A DNA stretch of 64,000 nt from Scylla paramamosain (GCF_035594125.1 NW_026973701.1:327501-391500); one strand, 5' to 3'. Shown: positions 1-13,814, counted from the first letter of the stretch. Notes: generated by a model from the letters alone, not told the origin. Numbers and translations are program-made.

Positions 1-1396
1 ACACGTCCAGGCCTTTCTCCTCCGCCTCATCCACTTCCTGAGCCCAGGTCTTGACAGCCTTGGGCTCCAGCTGCAGGTACACGTGGGCTGAGGGCAGGTC
101 ATCCACGTGGAAGAAGACGACGCGGTCCGTGGCCTGTGTCAGGAGGTGGTCCGTCTCGTACTTGTTGGTCCCCATGACCAAGCTGGCGGGAGGGTCGACA
201 GTGGCGCTATGGAAGGTGCGGGCGGCGCCTTGCGGCCACGGCAGCAGCTCGTGAGCGGTGGAGGGCGCCGCGGAGGGAAGGGCGGTAGCCATCATGCTGT
301 TGTTCTCGGCCTTGCCTAGGGAGAACTTGCCCTGCCATGCAAGCCGCGGACACTTTTCCCAAGACGACTGCTTGGAGCCTGAGTCGTCAGTGACATCGTC
401 GTCAAAATCAGAGTCGCTGCTGTTAGGTTCTTCCACTGCAGGCTGGGCCGCCATGCTTTTGTCCCCCACAGGCTGTTCCTTCACAGCCTCTTCCATCAAA
501 TGCTCTTTGATCTCTTGCTCCTCCATCAGATGTTCTTCGACCTCTTGTTCTTCCATCAGAGTTTCTTTGACCTTTTGTTCTTTCATCACATGTCCTTCGA
601 CCTTTTGTTCTTCCATCATATGATCTTTGACCTTTTGTTCTTCCATCATATGTTGTTCGACCTCTTGTTCTTCAAGTAGATGTTCTTTGACCTCATGTTC
701 TTTCATGAGATGTTCTACATCAGGTTCCTGCATAACAGACTCCTCCACAATAGTTTTTTCTTTAGTAGATTCTTTCACCATAAATTCTTCCATAACATGT
801 TCTTCCTTAACGTGGTCTTCCTGAAAATGTTCCTCCATAATATGTTCTACTATAACATGTTCTTCCTTAAGTTGTTCATTCTTAAGATGTTCTCCCTTAA
901 CAGTTTCTTCCTTAAGATGTTCTTCTTTAAGATGTTTTTCTTCAAGATGTTCTCCCATAACAGTTTCTTCCTTAAGATGTTCTTCTTTAAGATGTTTTTC
1001 TTCAAGATGTTCTTCCATAACAGTTTCTTCCTTAAGATGTTCTTCCTTAAGATGTTTTTCTTCAAGATGTTCTTCCATAAGATGTTCTTCCTTAAGATGT
1101 TCTTCCACAACATGTTCTTTCATAACATGTTCTTCCGTAATAGTCTGGTGCACCGCAGACTCTCCGAGATGAGTCACCACAGGCTTTTCCAGCCCACGCT
1201 TCTTGCGTGTGAACAGCCGCAGGAATGCGTAGATGAAGGCGCAGCATCCAGCCTTCCTGGGCGTCTTGTCTGGCTTGTCTAGCTTGGTCTTGTTCATTGC
1301 TTCTCGCTTTGATGAGTTTGCGTGTTTCTCTGCACTGATTGTCGCCACTGTCTGTTTCTCTCCACTAACTGTTGTCACCGTCTGAGTCCCGGTCAT
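1..1396 (-). CDS. NFACT-R (CCDC25-like) domain protein with long Glu/His/Lys repeat, 3' end outside window
   Basis: Read on the minus strand, the frame is open from an ATG at 1396 to the window edge (465 codons, no stop); an in-frame stop lies just upstream at 1406-1408. A second in-frame ATG is at 1297. Residues about 34-68 are basic with a Cys-Cys and a short hydrophobic stretch ([20 protein letters not shown]). Residues about 86-302 are pentapeptide repeats of the type EEHLK, and about 318-330 are an acidic Ser/Asp patch. From about residue 393 the sequence reads [20 protein letters not shown] and then [20 protein letters not shown]. This is the start of an NFACT-R (DUF814) domain as in CCDC25 (family pattern MGxDKYENEDLI...FHVDxLSSAHVYLRL). 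In CCDC25 this domain is at the extreme N-terminus, so an extension of about 390 residues is unusual. The family binds nucleic acid; the role of this protein is unknown. No intron is seen in 1.4 kb. The domain call is strong; the start codon and gene status are less certain. Confidence 0.75.
   Translation of the reverse strand, partial: MTGTQTVTTVSGEKQTVATISAEKHANSSKREAMNKTKLDKPDKTPRKAGCCAFIYAFLRLFTRKKRGLEKPVVTHLGESAVHQTITEEHVMKEHVVEEHLKEEHLMEEHLEEKHLKEEHLKEETVMEEHLEEKHLKEEHLKEETVMGEHLEEKHLKEEHLKEETVKGEHLKNEQLKEEHVIVEHIMEEHFQEDHVKEEHVMEEFMVKESTKEKTIVEESVMQEPDVEHLMKEHEVKEHLLEEQEVEQHMMEEQKVKDHMMEEQKVEGHVMKEQKVKETLMEEQEVEEHLMEEQEIKEHLMEEAVKEQPVGDKSMAAQPAVEEPNSSDSDFDDDVTDDSGSKQSSWEKCPRLAWQGKFSLGKAENNSMMATALPSAAPSTAHELLPWPQGAARTFHSATVDPPASLVMGTNKYETDHLLTQATDRVVFFHVDDLPSAHVYLQLEPKAVKTWAQEVDEAEEKGLDV
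490..1140 (-). repeat. coding minisatellite, 15-bp unit with 60-bp higher-order copies
   Basis: This is the DNA behind the pentapeptide repeats of the NFACT-R gene. The base unit is 15 bp (minus-strand product EEHLK and variants such as EEQKV). Around 901-1080 three almost identical 60-bp copies follow each other exactly, each giving 20 residues. Because units are multiples of 15 bp, copy-number change keeps the frame. Confidence 0.85.
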
Positions 1397-2384
<988 letters not shown>

Positions 2385-2760
2385 CCAGCCTCTATAACCA
2401 AATTAGCCTTTAAAAGGACTAAGGCAATCTTTTTTTTTTGTAATAATTCAGCCTCTTTAACCAAATTAGCCTTTAAAGAGGACTAAGACATTTTTTTTTT
2501 AATGATTCAGCCTCTTTAACCAAATTAGCCTTTAAAGAGGACTAGGGCATTTTTTTTAATTCAACCTCTTTAACCAAATTAGGCTTTAAAGAGGACTTAT
2601 GCAATTTTTTTTTTTTGTAATAATTCAGCCTCTTTAACCACATTAGGCTTTAAAGAGGAGTAAGACCATTTTTCTATTTTATTTATTTATTTATTTATTT
2701 TGCAATAATCCAGCCTCTTTAGCCAAATTAGACTTTAAAGAACCTCCAGCCGCTGGGTGA
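2385..2760. repeat. about six tandem copies of a ~60-70-bp unit, each an imperfect hairpin
   Basis: Units begin near 2388, 2448, 2508, 2564, 2626 and 2710. Each contains CCTCTTTAA, a 12-base loop including CAAATTAG, and TTAAAGAGG, so every unit can fold into a 9-bp stem. Units are separated by T-runs of variable length. The outermost units are more diverged. Confidence 0.85.
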
Positions 2761-2794
2761 AGGTCCTTTAAGTTGTCCCATTGCTTAAGGCGTG

Positions 2795-2799
2795 TATTA

Positions 2800-2851
<52 letters not shown>

Positions 2852-2885
2852 CGATCATTTAGTAGATAGATAGACAGACGGCCGG

Positions 2886-2934
<49 letters not shown>

Positions 2935-3141
2935 TGTGTGTCGGCATGGGTGACAGGTTTCGCTACAGAGTAATTATATAGCCCAGGAGTGGCAGAGAGT
3001 TTACTTTTGCGCTCACCACCTTCTCGCTGCCCACCAGTCCTTCATGGCACAACTACATCACGTGGCTTGTTTGATGTGGCCTGCTTCCTCCACTACTCTC
3101 TGTTTTGGGTGGTGTATCATGATGATTATTACGTTACGATC

Positions 3142-3235
<94 letters not shown>

Positions 3236-3426
3236 AGGCGCAAAAACGTAGTATAGGCATGAAATTGTGAAATTATATTGAAAAAAAAAAAAAAGAAAAC
3301 TGCTCGTACTCCGCGCCCAACTTTACTTAGAGGAAACAGCAGCTCATATATTTAATTGCTTACATCTCTATTATTTCTGGCCTCTTGTAGCGTGGAGTGA
3401 GTGACTACTGGTGAGAGACGCTGTAT

Positions 3427-3503
<77 letters not shown>
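2795..3503. repeat. microsatellite cluster: (ATT)n, (CA)n, (GA)n, (CA)n
   Basis: (ATT)n about 2797-2851, (CA)n 2891-2940, (GA)n 3143-3232 and (CA)n 3429-3503, with short unique spacers. No coding signal is seen in the spacers or in the following stretch to 3840. Confidence 0.9.
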
Positions 3504-3508
<5 letters not shown>

Positions 3509-3839
3509 TACATACACAGGTGCCAGTAAGGAATATTATGGTGACACTATCCTTGCCATTTATAAGTAAAAAGTAAAGTTGTTATTCATCCTATAAAGTT
3601 TTCTGCTGCATCTGAATACAAAAATGCCTATATGTCGAAACTGCAATCATTATACTTTTGAGGAAAACAACTCCATTAGTTTTGAAGTTCAACCTTATCC
3701 CATTATATTTAGGGAGACAATACACATCTACTTCTCTTCTTTCTCATCAACTTTCACTTTCCCCGACGCCTTGTGTGTCTGTCCCGTGGTTTCTTGTGTT
3801 CAGCGGCGCACACGCTTAGAAAAAATGGGTAATTGGGGG

Positions 3840-4180
3840 TAAGAAAAAGGTAAATCAAGTGTCTCAAATAGTTTGCCCTTTAAAAGGTAAATCACACATA
3901 GTTTATCCTACAGCATAAAAGGCTAAACTGAGACTAATTTATCCTTTATCAAAAAAGGTAAATTTAGTACTTGTTTTACCTCTTACGAAGGGTAAACTGA
4001 AATGCCAATTTAGGTCTTGTGGTAAAATTATATGTTGATTTACACCTTGTGCATCTAATTTATCCTTCCTATGGGGGAAAATTGTGCTGATTTACCTCTT
4101 GTGTACTCAATTTACCCTTTCTATGGAGTAAAATTATATGCTGATTTTCCATCTTGTGAACCCATTTGCTGGGACTTTTG
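3840..4180. repeat. degenerate ~50-60-bp tandem repeat rich in GGTAAAT / TTTACC
   Basis: About six diverged copies share GGTAAAT...TGATTTACCTCTTGTG and AATTTACCCTTT-like blocks. Similar GGTAAATTAC and TTTACCC words recur at 7320-7460. Confidence 0.65.
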
Positions 4181-4610
4181 GTTTCCCTTTAATTTTTTTT
4201 TTTTCGAATCTTTTTTTTTTTTCTTCTTCTTCTGGACTGTCAACTGCAAATAGCCAAAATAATGAAAAAGGGCCTCACCTCCACCAGTGAAGTTGGTGGT
4301 CATTTCGTTGAAGCGGCTCCCTGCTGTCACCAGGGTGGGGGTTGCAGACTTGATCATATGGTGAAAGTAGAAATCTGGGATCAGTCATATAATCTACCTG
4401 TCAGCCTAACCATCAACACTCATAATACAACTTTTGAGCCCTCCCTCAGTGTGTCCCATAATCACCATTTATGACCTGGAAATAATATTTTGACATTCTT
4501 TACCCCACCTTACACAATTACTGAAGACATCAGACTTACTTTACCATTTATACACACAGTACATGAGGTGAATTAGATACACATGCTTCTGTTGCTCTTC
4601 CAGGCTGTAC

Positions 4611-5809
4611 CTTTCCTTTCTTCTTTCAGAGTGCTGGATAGATTGTCCAGGTATTGGCTGTAAAACTTATGATAACTTTTACACCTTTGCTTGGAGAATT
4701 TCATTACGTGTACTTTATCTCACATCACACCTGGGGTGCCCACATTTGTCATTTTGGGCTCAATTTCAAGCTGAAAATATTAAACACAACATTTTCTTAT
4801 GAGTTCGTGTAACTCATCTCATTGAAAATTATGTGCATTATTATATTCACAAAATTTATTATTTGCATACATGACGTAATGGTTCCTACTTTATTGAAAA
4901 TGTATCAGTGGTCAGCTTCACAACAGACTAGATATAAACAATGTGTGAAAAAGAAAACAAAACGAGAAAAGTCCTCACAAAGTTCCTGTACCGTAGTGTT
5001 GGAAAGTCCTCAAAAACTTTCGCCACAGAAAGCTCAGGATTATACCTCCTTCGCTGCCTGTATGACAATGTTCTCTCCATCTTCCGCTGGCACAGCTGGA
5101 AGTCAGGAGTAGCTGTCCTCATCTCCTGCTGCACCACATTCAAATGAAGATGGATGACATCTTCATCATTATCGTGAGACAAATCCTGAAATACACAAGC
5201 CAGGAATTATTAAATTATATCCCCAAGCAACGAATGAGCCTATATAGCTCTACTTGCATAGATAAATAGGACTACCTCTCTTCCCAGGCAACTGCCTTGG
5301 AAAAAACCATACTGGGACCATAGAACATGAGACCAGCTCACTAACAACTATGCAACAATCAATCAGTGGCTAGGAACACACGCCGAGGGATGTAACCAGC
5401 CACACGTACACCAAGCAGATATCACATGAACACATATCTCAGGTTTCTGACGCTTCACCAAACCATCATTGTCCCTGACACTCTCTTCCTGAATGGCTCG
5501 TTTCTCACCTCGATTTCTCTCTGGACAACCGTTTTTTTTTTTTTTTTTTTTTAGCTCCAGAATACAGCTTGATGTTAATGGCAGCCTTAAAAGCTTCATC
5601 TTGTTCCTCAGTGACTGCCTCTAGCACCGATTAAATTTATAAGATTTTGAGAATCAACAATTAAAATCAATATAGTGTTTAATGTGTTATCTATAAAAAA
5701 TACAGATATTCACTAGATATTCTAGTCAACAGATATAAAATTACTTACGGAATCTCCAAGGTATGGATAATCTTTCAGCAGGGCATTCAGTATAGTGGAA
5801 TACCCTTTC
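4611..5809 (-). CDS. candidate exons of a SAMD3-like / uncharacterised arthropod gene
   Basis: Three splice-bounded minus-strand blocks look coding. Exon 5749-5809: acceptor GTGTGCAG, donor GTAAGT, product KGYSTILNALLKDYPYLGDS. Exon 4979-5185: acceptor TATTTCAG, donor GTGAGG, 69 open codons including QLCQRKMERTLSYRQRRR and VAKVFEDFPTLRYRNF. Block 4611-4657: acceptor TTTTACAG, product in one frame QYLDNLSSTLKEERK. The order (YP.L motif, then M.RT...RR motif, then P.L motif) resembles the uncharacterised region of SAMD3-like proteins in fish and invertebrates. That comparison is from memory. The expected G-x-W block between the first two exons was not found. A possible decayed exon at about 5500-5620 contains a 22-base T run (poly-A on this strand). 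The gene may be broken. No start or stop was identified. Confidence 0.4.
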
Positions 5810-5829
5810 CTGCACACCAAACTGAAGGG

Positions 5830-7500
5830 AGACATGAGACTTTAGGATTTCTTATATGATAAAAAGACTTTTAATATCAGTAAACAGCTTTACAATCTAC
5901 ACTGAAAAATGAGTGACTTGTTGACTTTTCCTTGAAGTAATTGTAGGTTTACTTGAATTGGGTGGAAGTGTGTGAAACAGAGAAAGAAGGGAGGATTACA
6001 GTCATCATGTTCTGTGCTGCTGAGTGGAGGTCCCATGCTGGTGTGGGGTGGGGTGGCTGTGAACCCCTCTCTGATTACATCCCTACTCATATGCACGTGG
6101 TTTTGTTTTATAGGTGTGAGTGCAGGCTGGTATCTATCATGTGACATGCCGTTCTTGGCACAATACTGGGGCAGCCTTCTGTCTGCAGGTTGCTCATCTG
6201 CCACTTCCTGTTCTCCACTGACCTGCACTTAATTCACCATTAATAAGCTTGGGTGACTTGCTCACTAAAGAAAATTTATATCACCAAGAGATACAGTGTA
6301 ACTATTCTGGCAACAGAAAATAATCCTTTCAAAACTTCAAGGTGATGAGGGCTTGGACCTTCCATGCAACTGTTGCAAAAAATTATAAAATATTCGTGAA
6401 AACAAACCCAACAACCTTGCTTTCAATTCGTAATATCTATTGGTCACTCCGGATTACAAAAATTAAGAATATTTTCTTCAAAGTTCGAAGGCAAGACACG
6501 TGTGCATCCTCCGACCATGTTTGGCCTTGCTCTTGCAATCCTGATACCTTCCCTTACCTTGACCTTAAACCTTCGTGACGCGCGGCACACCCCAATGTTT
6601 ACTGCACTCTCCTACACAGACAAGTAGTGCAGGTGATACAATTCCGTGGGAATGTCAAAAATCATATATTTCTTCTCGTTGCCAGTAGCTGGCATCGTTT
6701 TTACGCCTTTTTGCACCTTCTCTCGTTGATTCTGATCTTGATCTTGCTTATCCAAGACGTGAAAACCCGGACACATCCGACATGTGACTCGGTCACTACA
6801 CTACACACCAGTAACATCTAAAACGTATTACAGTGGATAGTAAATTGATTTCAGAACCTCAGATGTCCCACAATTACATGCAAGTCTCCTTAACACACAC
6901 AAATGGTAGTAAATTAATTACATCTGGCCAGTTGAAAACCTGGACACAAAACGAAACATCACTCATTGTCACTACACTGGACATCAGTAACAGTTCAAAC
7001 ATCTCACAGTAGCTAGCAATTGTATTCCACAACCTCTGACATACCACAGCCACGTGCATAACTCTTTAACACACACAAATAACAGCAAAACATTTACACC
7101 TAGGAGCGGGACTTGGCATTTATCCAGCAGCATCCAAAGAAAACGTGCCACACATCACCACCTCATACCCTCTTATTGAAGAGCCGACCTACGATTTCTT
7201 TCCATAACCACATGAATTCACACACCAAAATCAATTCTTATGCTACCTTTATAATGCATAGCAGGTTGAATAGAGAACAAAAATCTCGAAAACGTGATGC
7301 ACAGAAAACTGTTAGCGTAACGAAAAGGTAATTTACAAATGGTAAATTACGAAAATATTTACCCTTACGAGAAAGGTTGGCTTCGGCGGAAGGATGAATT
7401 ATGCTCGTAATTCACTCATTTGACCAAGTTTGCCTTTAGCTCACACAGATCTACCCTTTTCTTACCTCATATTTTTTTTTGCAGTGCAGTCTTGCAAGGA
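5830..7500. other. mostly unique AT-rich DNA, no gene supported
   Basis: Short open frames only. On the plus strand at about 6010-6060 the product GGPMLVWGGVAV faintly recalls Tc1-type transposases but cannot be extended. 7320-7460 has GGTAAAT-like words related to the 3840-4180 repeat. Confidence 0.4.
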
Positions 7501-8050
7501 AAATCACTGTCGCGCCCGTGAGGGAGTAATGCAGTGAGTGTTGGGGGATATGGCGTGGCGGTGACTCGTGGCGGGAATAGTACGTGCGGGTTAACGCAAC
7601 GCGCCACCCCGCCATCCCTCACTCACCCCGAGGCGTCTAGTAAAATCCGGCCATTTGTTCAGCGGCAGCAACGGAACACGGGGAGGCGGCAACACACCCC
7701 ATGTGATGCAGCACACAGGGGGGAAGGAAATATGAAAACAGCATTTGTACGCCACGGTACAACAAAGCGCCAGCAGCACAAACCACGCTCCCCGCCGCTG
7801 ACGGAGCCAACACACAGCCCGGCCTGGAATCACAATGTAGACATTAAGTGTATTGTAGCGTATCTGAGCCGCGGGGAGCCGAAAGATGGTACGCACAGGT
7901 AATGCTTTTGTGTCAAGAGCAGCGTAATGGTATCCAGCAGAGCAGCGGGCGAGGCGGGACCCTTACACTGCAAGGAGGAGGAGGAGGAGGAGAGAATAGG
8001 AAAGCACTGAACGGTATAAATAAATCCAGATGGGAAGTGGAAAATGGGAA
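7500..8050. other. GC-richer unique stretch, function unknown
   Basis: Non-repetitive, CpG-containing DNA with a 123-codon plus-strand frame (7534-7902) of unremarkable composition (Arg, Pro, Thr rich). No recognisable domain. It could be a promoter or 5' exon; I cannot decide. Confidence 0.3.
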
Positions 8051-8052
8051 GT

Positions 8053-8055
<3 letters not shown>

Positions 8056-8105
<50 letters not shown>

Positions 8106-8115
8106 CCTGAGGAGG

Positions 8116-8155
<40 letters not shown>

Positions 8156-8670
8156 ATGGGTGAGTGAGTGTGTGGAGGGACAGGAAAGCTATGGAGGGAG
8201 TATAGGAGGGAAGAGAGTGTGGGGCCGGAAGAGATGTGAGTGTGTACATATGTGTCTGTGTGGGTGGAGTGGGGGGAGGGCTAAGAGTCAAGAGGGAGAA
8301 TACGAGAAGGGGAGAAAAAGTGGGTGCGTGAGTGTGTGGGGGAGGAGGATGGCAGAGAGAAGGAGAGTAATTACACTCTGAAAAATGTAAAAAAAGGTTG
8401 ATAAGAGAGAGGTGTGAATGGGAGAGAGGATAAGGAAGAGGGCTGGGGTGATGGGCGAAGTGATGGGGAGTGGAGATGCGGATAACGAAAAGGCGTGAAT
8501 GGGAAGTGGGAAGAAGAGTTACATGGAGGGAGAATGATTGGAGAGAGTGTTTGGGGAGTAGAGAGGGAGAGTACTGGGGGAGGGAAGCAGAGAGAGGGAG
8601 AGGGAAGGGTTACACAGCGGAGTGTTGGAGGGAGCGAGTGTAGCCAGAGGTAACGCACAGGAAACTCATC

Positions 8671-8721
<51 letters not shown>

Positions 8722-9065
8722 TGGTGGTGTTGTGTCACCCCTCATTGCACTAGAAAAATAAATGTTGAGTTACCCACAGACGTTGATGTATCGCCAGTTT
8801 GGGAGCCTCTGCACCAGAGAGGCGGCGTGGCTAGTGAGGAGGAGGAGGAGGAGGAGGAGGAGGATGGAGTAACGAGAAGTGCATTATATTTTTATCCACT
8901 TTTTTTTTTGTGCATATTTCCTCCTTTGTTTTTGTTTGTTTTTTGTTGTTTGGCTCTTGGCTGTTGTTGTTGTTGTTGTTGTTGTTCTTTTTCTCTATTT
9001 TGTTTTCCTTTTTTTCCTTATGATAATAACAGTAGCAAGTTAAGGAGAAAGAAAATAATAGCAAA

Positions 9066-9136
<71 letters not shown>

Positions 9137-9149
9137 TGAATGAATGTGG

Positions 9150-9206
<57 letters not shown>

Positions 9207-9491
9207 TGTGTGTGTGTGTGTGTGTAAGTCAGAGGTGATTAGATTTCATGAGTACTGTTTGTGGGCCAAAGCAGGATGGTGCAGTGTCCTTGTCAGACTA
9301 CCGCTGGATACTATTATGATAACACCCTTGGCACCTCAGGAACTTCCACAAAACGCTGCCAAATGCCATCTTAGCCTCGCACTGAATCCCGAGAAGCAAA
9401 GTGACGGTAGTTTAAAAGTTAGGCATGTAGAAAAAACAAATTTGACGATAAAAGGAATAAGGTGACTGGGTCGTGAAGCGTGGCATACTGT

Positions 9492-9567
<76 letters not shown>
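8056..9567. repeat. microsatellite and polypurine cluster
   Basis: (GA)n 8056-8101, (TG)n 8122-8153, a G/A-rich purine stretch about 8160-8640, (TG)n 8674-8720, (GAG)n 8836-8864, (TTG)n about 8962-8985, (GA)n 9070-9133, (TG)n 9151-9226 and (GA)n 9493-9567. The unique spacer 9230-9490 shows nothing recognisable. Confidence 0.9.
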
Positions 9568-9569
<2 letters not shown>

Positions 9570-10140
9570 TGGTACAGCGTGGTATTCCAGATTGGTGTTA
9601 AGTCTTGACAGTGCCAGCCGTTCACTCCGATCATTATATAGTTGATGCCGAAAGTGAAGAATAGAAAAGAAAAGGAAAGTAATTGTGGAAGGCAACACTT
9701 GACATAAACGCTTTAAACAATGACTCTTGCAAATCACTGTTGCACATGCGTTGGCTCAGGCTACGTTAGGTCAGCTCAGGTTTAGGGGCGCTACTTTGGC
9801 ACGCGATCTACACAGCCAACGTGATCTACAAGAGTCAAATTCTGTTTTGGTATGCGATCCACCTGTTTTATTTATTTATTACGTCTTAGATAAAACATTT
9901 TACATTTACTTATATCTATTTAAAAGTAATTACCATTTTTATATATACATTTATTGAAATTTTTATACATTCATTATAAGAAATAAATAAATGTGAATGG
10001 AAGGAAGATGAGGTAGAAAAGCAAGAAGTTGACCGTCAGAGTTCTTCTCACCGCACGCCACCAGAAATAATCAGTGTATTATACAAGCCCAAATAATGAT
10101 CACGAATTTGATGCTTTAAATAAATAAACTAATAAATAAA
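9568..10140. other. unique AT-rich stretch
   Basis: No repeat, domain or RNA gene recognised. It ends in a short AAAT run beside the minisatellite. Confidence 0.4.
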
Positions 10141-10144
10141 TAAA

Positions 10145-11205
10145 TAACGATGATTACGATGCGCGTGACGAAGATAACGATGCGATTCCACGATAATGAT
10201 ACGAGTTTCCACGGTAACGATGCGATTCCACGATAACGATGTGATTCCACGATTCCACGATAACGATGCGATTCCACGATTCCACGATAACGATGCGATT
10301 CCACGATAACGATGTGATTCCACGATTCCACGATAACGATGCGATTCCACGATTCCACGATAACGATGCGATTCCACGATAACGATGTGATTCCACGATT
10401 CCACGATAACGATGCGATTCCACGATTCCACGATAACGATGCGATTCCACGATTCCACGATAACGATGCGATTCCACGATTCCACGATAACGATGCGATT
10501 CCACGATAACGATGCGATTCCACGATAACGATGCGATTCCACGATTCCACGATAACGATGCGATTCCACGATTCCACGATAACGATGCGATTCCACGATT
10601 CCACGATAACGATGCGATTCCACGATTCCACGATAACGATGCGATTCCACGATAACGATGCGATTCCACGATTCCACGATAACGATGCGATTCCACGATA
10701 ACGATACGATTCCACAATTCCACGATAACGATACGATTCTACGATAACGATACGATTCCACGATAAAGATGCGATTCCACGATTCCACGATAACGATACG
10801 ATTCCACAATTCCACGATAACGATACGATTCCACAATTCCACGATAACGATACGATTCCACGATAAAGATGCGATTCCACGATAAAGATGCGATTCCACG
10901 ATTCCACGATAACGATACGATTCCACAATTCCACGATAACGATGCGATTCCACGATAAAGATGCGATTCCACGATTCCACGATAACGATACGATTCCACG
11001 ATTCCACGATAACGATGTGAGTTTCCACGATAACGATACGATTCCACGATAACGATGCGAGTTTCCACGATAACGATGCGAGTTTCCACGATAACGATGC
11101 GATTCCACGATAACGATGCGAGTTTCCACGATAACGATGCGAGTTTCCACGATAACGATGCGATTCCACGATAACGATGCGAGTTTCCACGATAACGATG
11201 CGGGC
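10145..11205. repeat. 1.06-kb minisatellite of 19-bp and 27-bp units
   Basis: The core is GATTCCACGATAACGATGC (19 bp). Many copies carry an extra 8-bp GATTCCAC, giving 27 bp. Toward the right end a GAGTTTCCAC variant (21 bp) appears. All three minus-strand frames stay open because the unit has no stop on that strand, so the long Ser-His-Arg-Tyr frames are not evidence of a gene. Confidence 0.95.
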
Positions 11206-11234
11206 GCGGCGATAGCTATACGACATTGTCTACC

Positions 11235-11640
11235 TAACTACATAGGTACCAGGACGAACCCTTCCTCCCCAAGGGTCCACCCCAGTCCCTGGGTGTGAGG
11301 GCAGTGACGATGCAACCTTGCCGCGCCTCACACGGGTCGCCATGAGCAATGACCCACCACACACCACTCCCCAACCACTGTCATGAAGTGAGCCCTTTTC
11401 TCCCCTAAAGGACCCCTCGTACTGCCAGTGTCTGGTGCATGGTGCACGGCGTGCCCTCGTTCATGGCGAGTTGTTCAGCCCGGCGTCATCATAATCAAGG
11501 GACCCGTACACACCCTCCACCAGACTCTATGGAAAGAGCCCTTACTCCCCATAAGGACTCCCCCCTCCGGGCAACATCTGGTGAATGGCAGACATTGATC
11601 TCTTGCTTATGGCGACCCCTTGCCTAGTGTAAGGCGCTGC
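11235..11640. repeat. three degenerate direct repeats of about 140 bp
   Basis: Blocks starting near 11255, 11388 and 11531 share CCCTT.CTCCCC, AAGGAC.CC, a TCTGGTG.ATGG block and a GCTTATGGCGA- or GTTCATGGCGA-like end. Copies are well diverged and have no consistent open frame. Confidence 0.55.
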
Positions 11641-12490
11641 AAGTGGACGACTACTATTGAAGCTTGAGGCCGCAAAGGAAAAGAAGGACCTGCTGCCAGT
11701 TCTCTACCTTGGGCCCCAGGCCGGACCCGACAGCCACCTTCTCCCCCCCTGCGGCGCCCAAGGCCGTCACGGCCCTCAACGAATTTTGGCCGAAAGTTCT
11801 CAAACGTCATTTAAATTTTGATTCGAATATAAAATCGTCGATGGTAAATGAAAAATGGCTTTGGTTTGAAAGTGTGCAAGAGTGGGCTGATCAATGAAAC
11901 AAGATGAGGCAGCTTTGCTCCGGAGTATTTGAGTGTACCTTGCGTGTTTGCTGCCCGTGAATATGCGCATGTTCGTGTGTGACCAGAGAGAAACAGTAAT
12001 CCAGTGGTAGTGACTATTTAATAGGAAACTTAACAAGATTAGATACATTTCTGGATGAGTGGACGTAGATTTGCATGTCTTGTACACGAACTGTCATCTG
12101 TAGACCCATTTTTTTTTTTTTTTTTTGATAGCTGCTATTATGCTCTTTAAAAAGTAAGAAATAGATCGTCAGAGTTTTTTTTTTTTTATCATCACATCGT
12201 TAGCATTTGATGACAAGAAGACACGGAGTGACGAGTATATACACTTGTAAATTTGTGGGCGGCCGAGAGAATGATATGAGTCATCTCGAGATGCTTAGGG
12301 ACACCTGGACTGTAAACATACAACCCCTCACCTGAAACGTGGTAAAGAGAGCGGCAGAGCCAGCGTTAATTCCCAGTGGGACCATAACCCTCAGCCGGCC
12401 AGGCCTGTGGCTTGCCTTGGCCCAACAGGCTGCGTCGCTCATGCCACCTCAACCACGCCTTGCATTGCTCACACGCTTTTTACTCACTAA
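11640..12490. other. unique stretch, GC-rich at first
   Basis: 11690-11790 is GC-rich; the rest is mixed, with two T-runs near 12110 and 12175. No gene recognised. Confidence 0.4.
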
Positions 12491-12492
12491 TT

Positions 12493-13130
<638 letters not shown>

Positions 13131-13194
13131 TATAAATATAATATAACTTGAAAGTGTGTGTAGGAGAGTGAGGCGTCCGGCAGTGTTTATCACG

Positions 13195-13635
<441 letters not shown>

Positions 13636-13814
13636 TGTGTGTGGTACTTAAAGTTTGGATTCTTCTCTCCATTGCCAAACTAAATTTTTGCAAGTACAGA
13701 GGCAGACATCTGCCACTCACCACTCCACTCCGTCAGTCTGTTAAGCTCCTCCTCAAGTTCATTGCAGTCTTCATCGCACGTCGCCTTACCACCTAACTTT
13801 GTGTCATCTGCTAA

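Noticed and set aside
680..1282. Plus-strand 200-codon Phe/Leu/Met-rich frame
   Set aside because: It is the antisense of the Glu/His/Lys repeat of the NFACT-R gene.
5950..6235. Tc1-transposase-like peptide GGPMLVWGGVAV on the plus strand
   Set aside because: Only a dozen residues resemble the family; neither side can be extended with other transposase motifs.
10116..11226. Minus-strand frames of up to 365 codons rich in SHRYRG
   Set aside because: They are products of the 19/27-bp minisatellite, open in three frames at once with no domain or start context.
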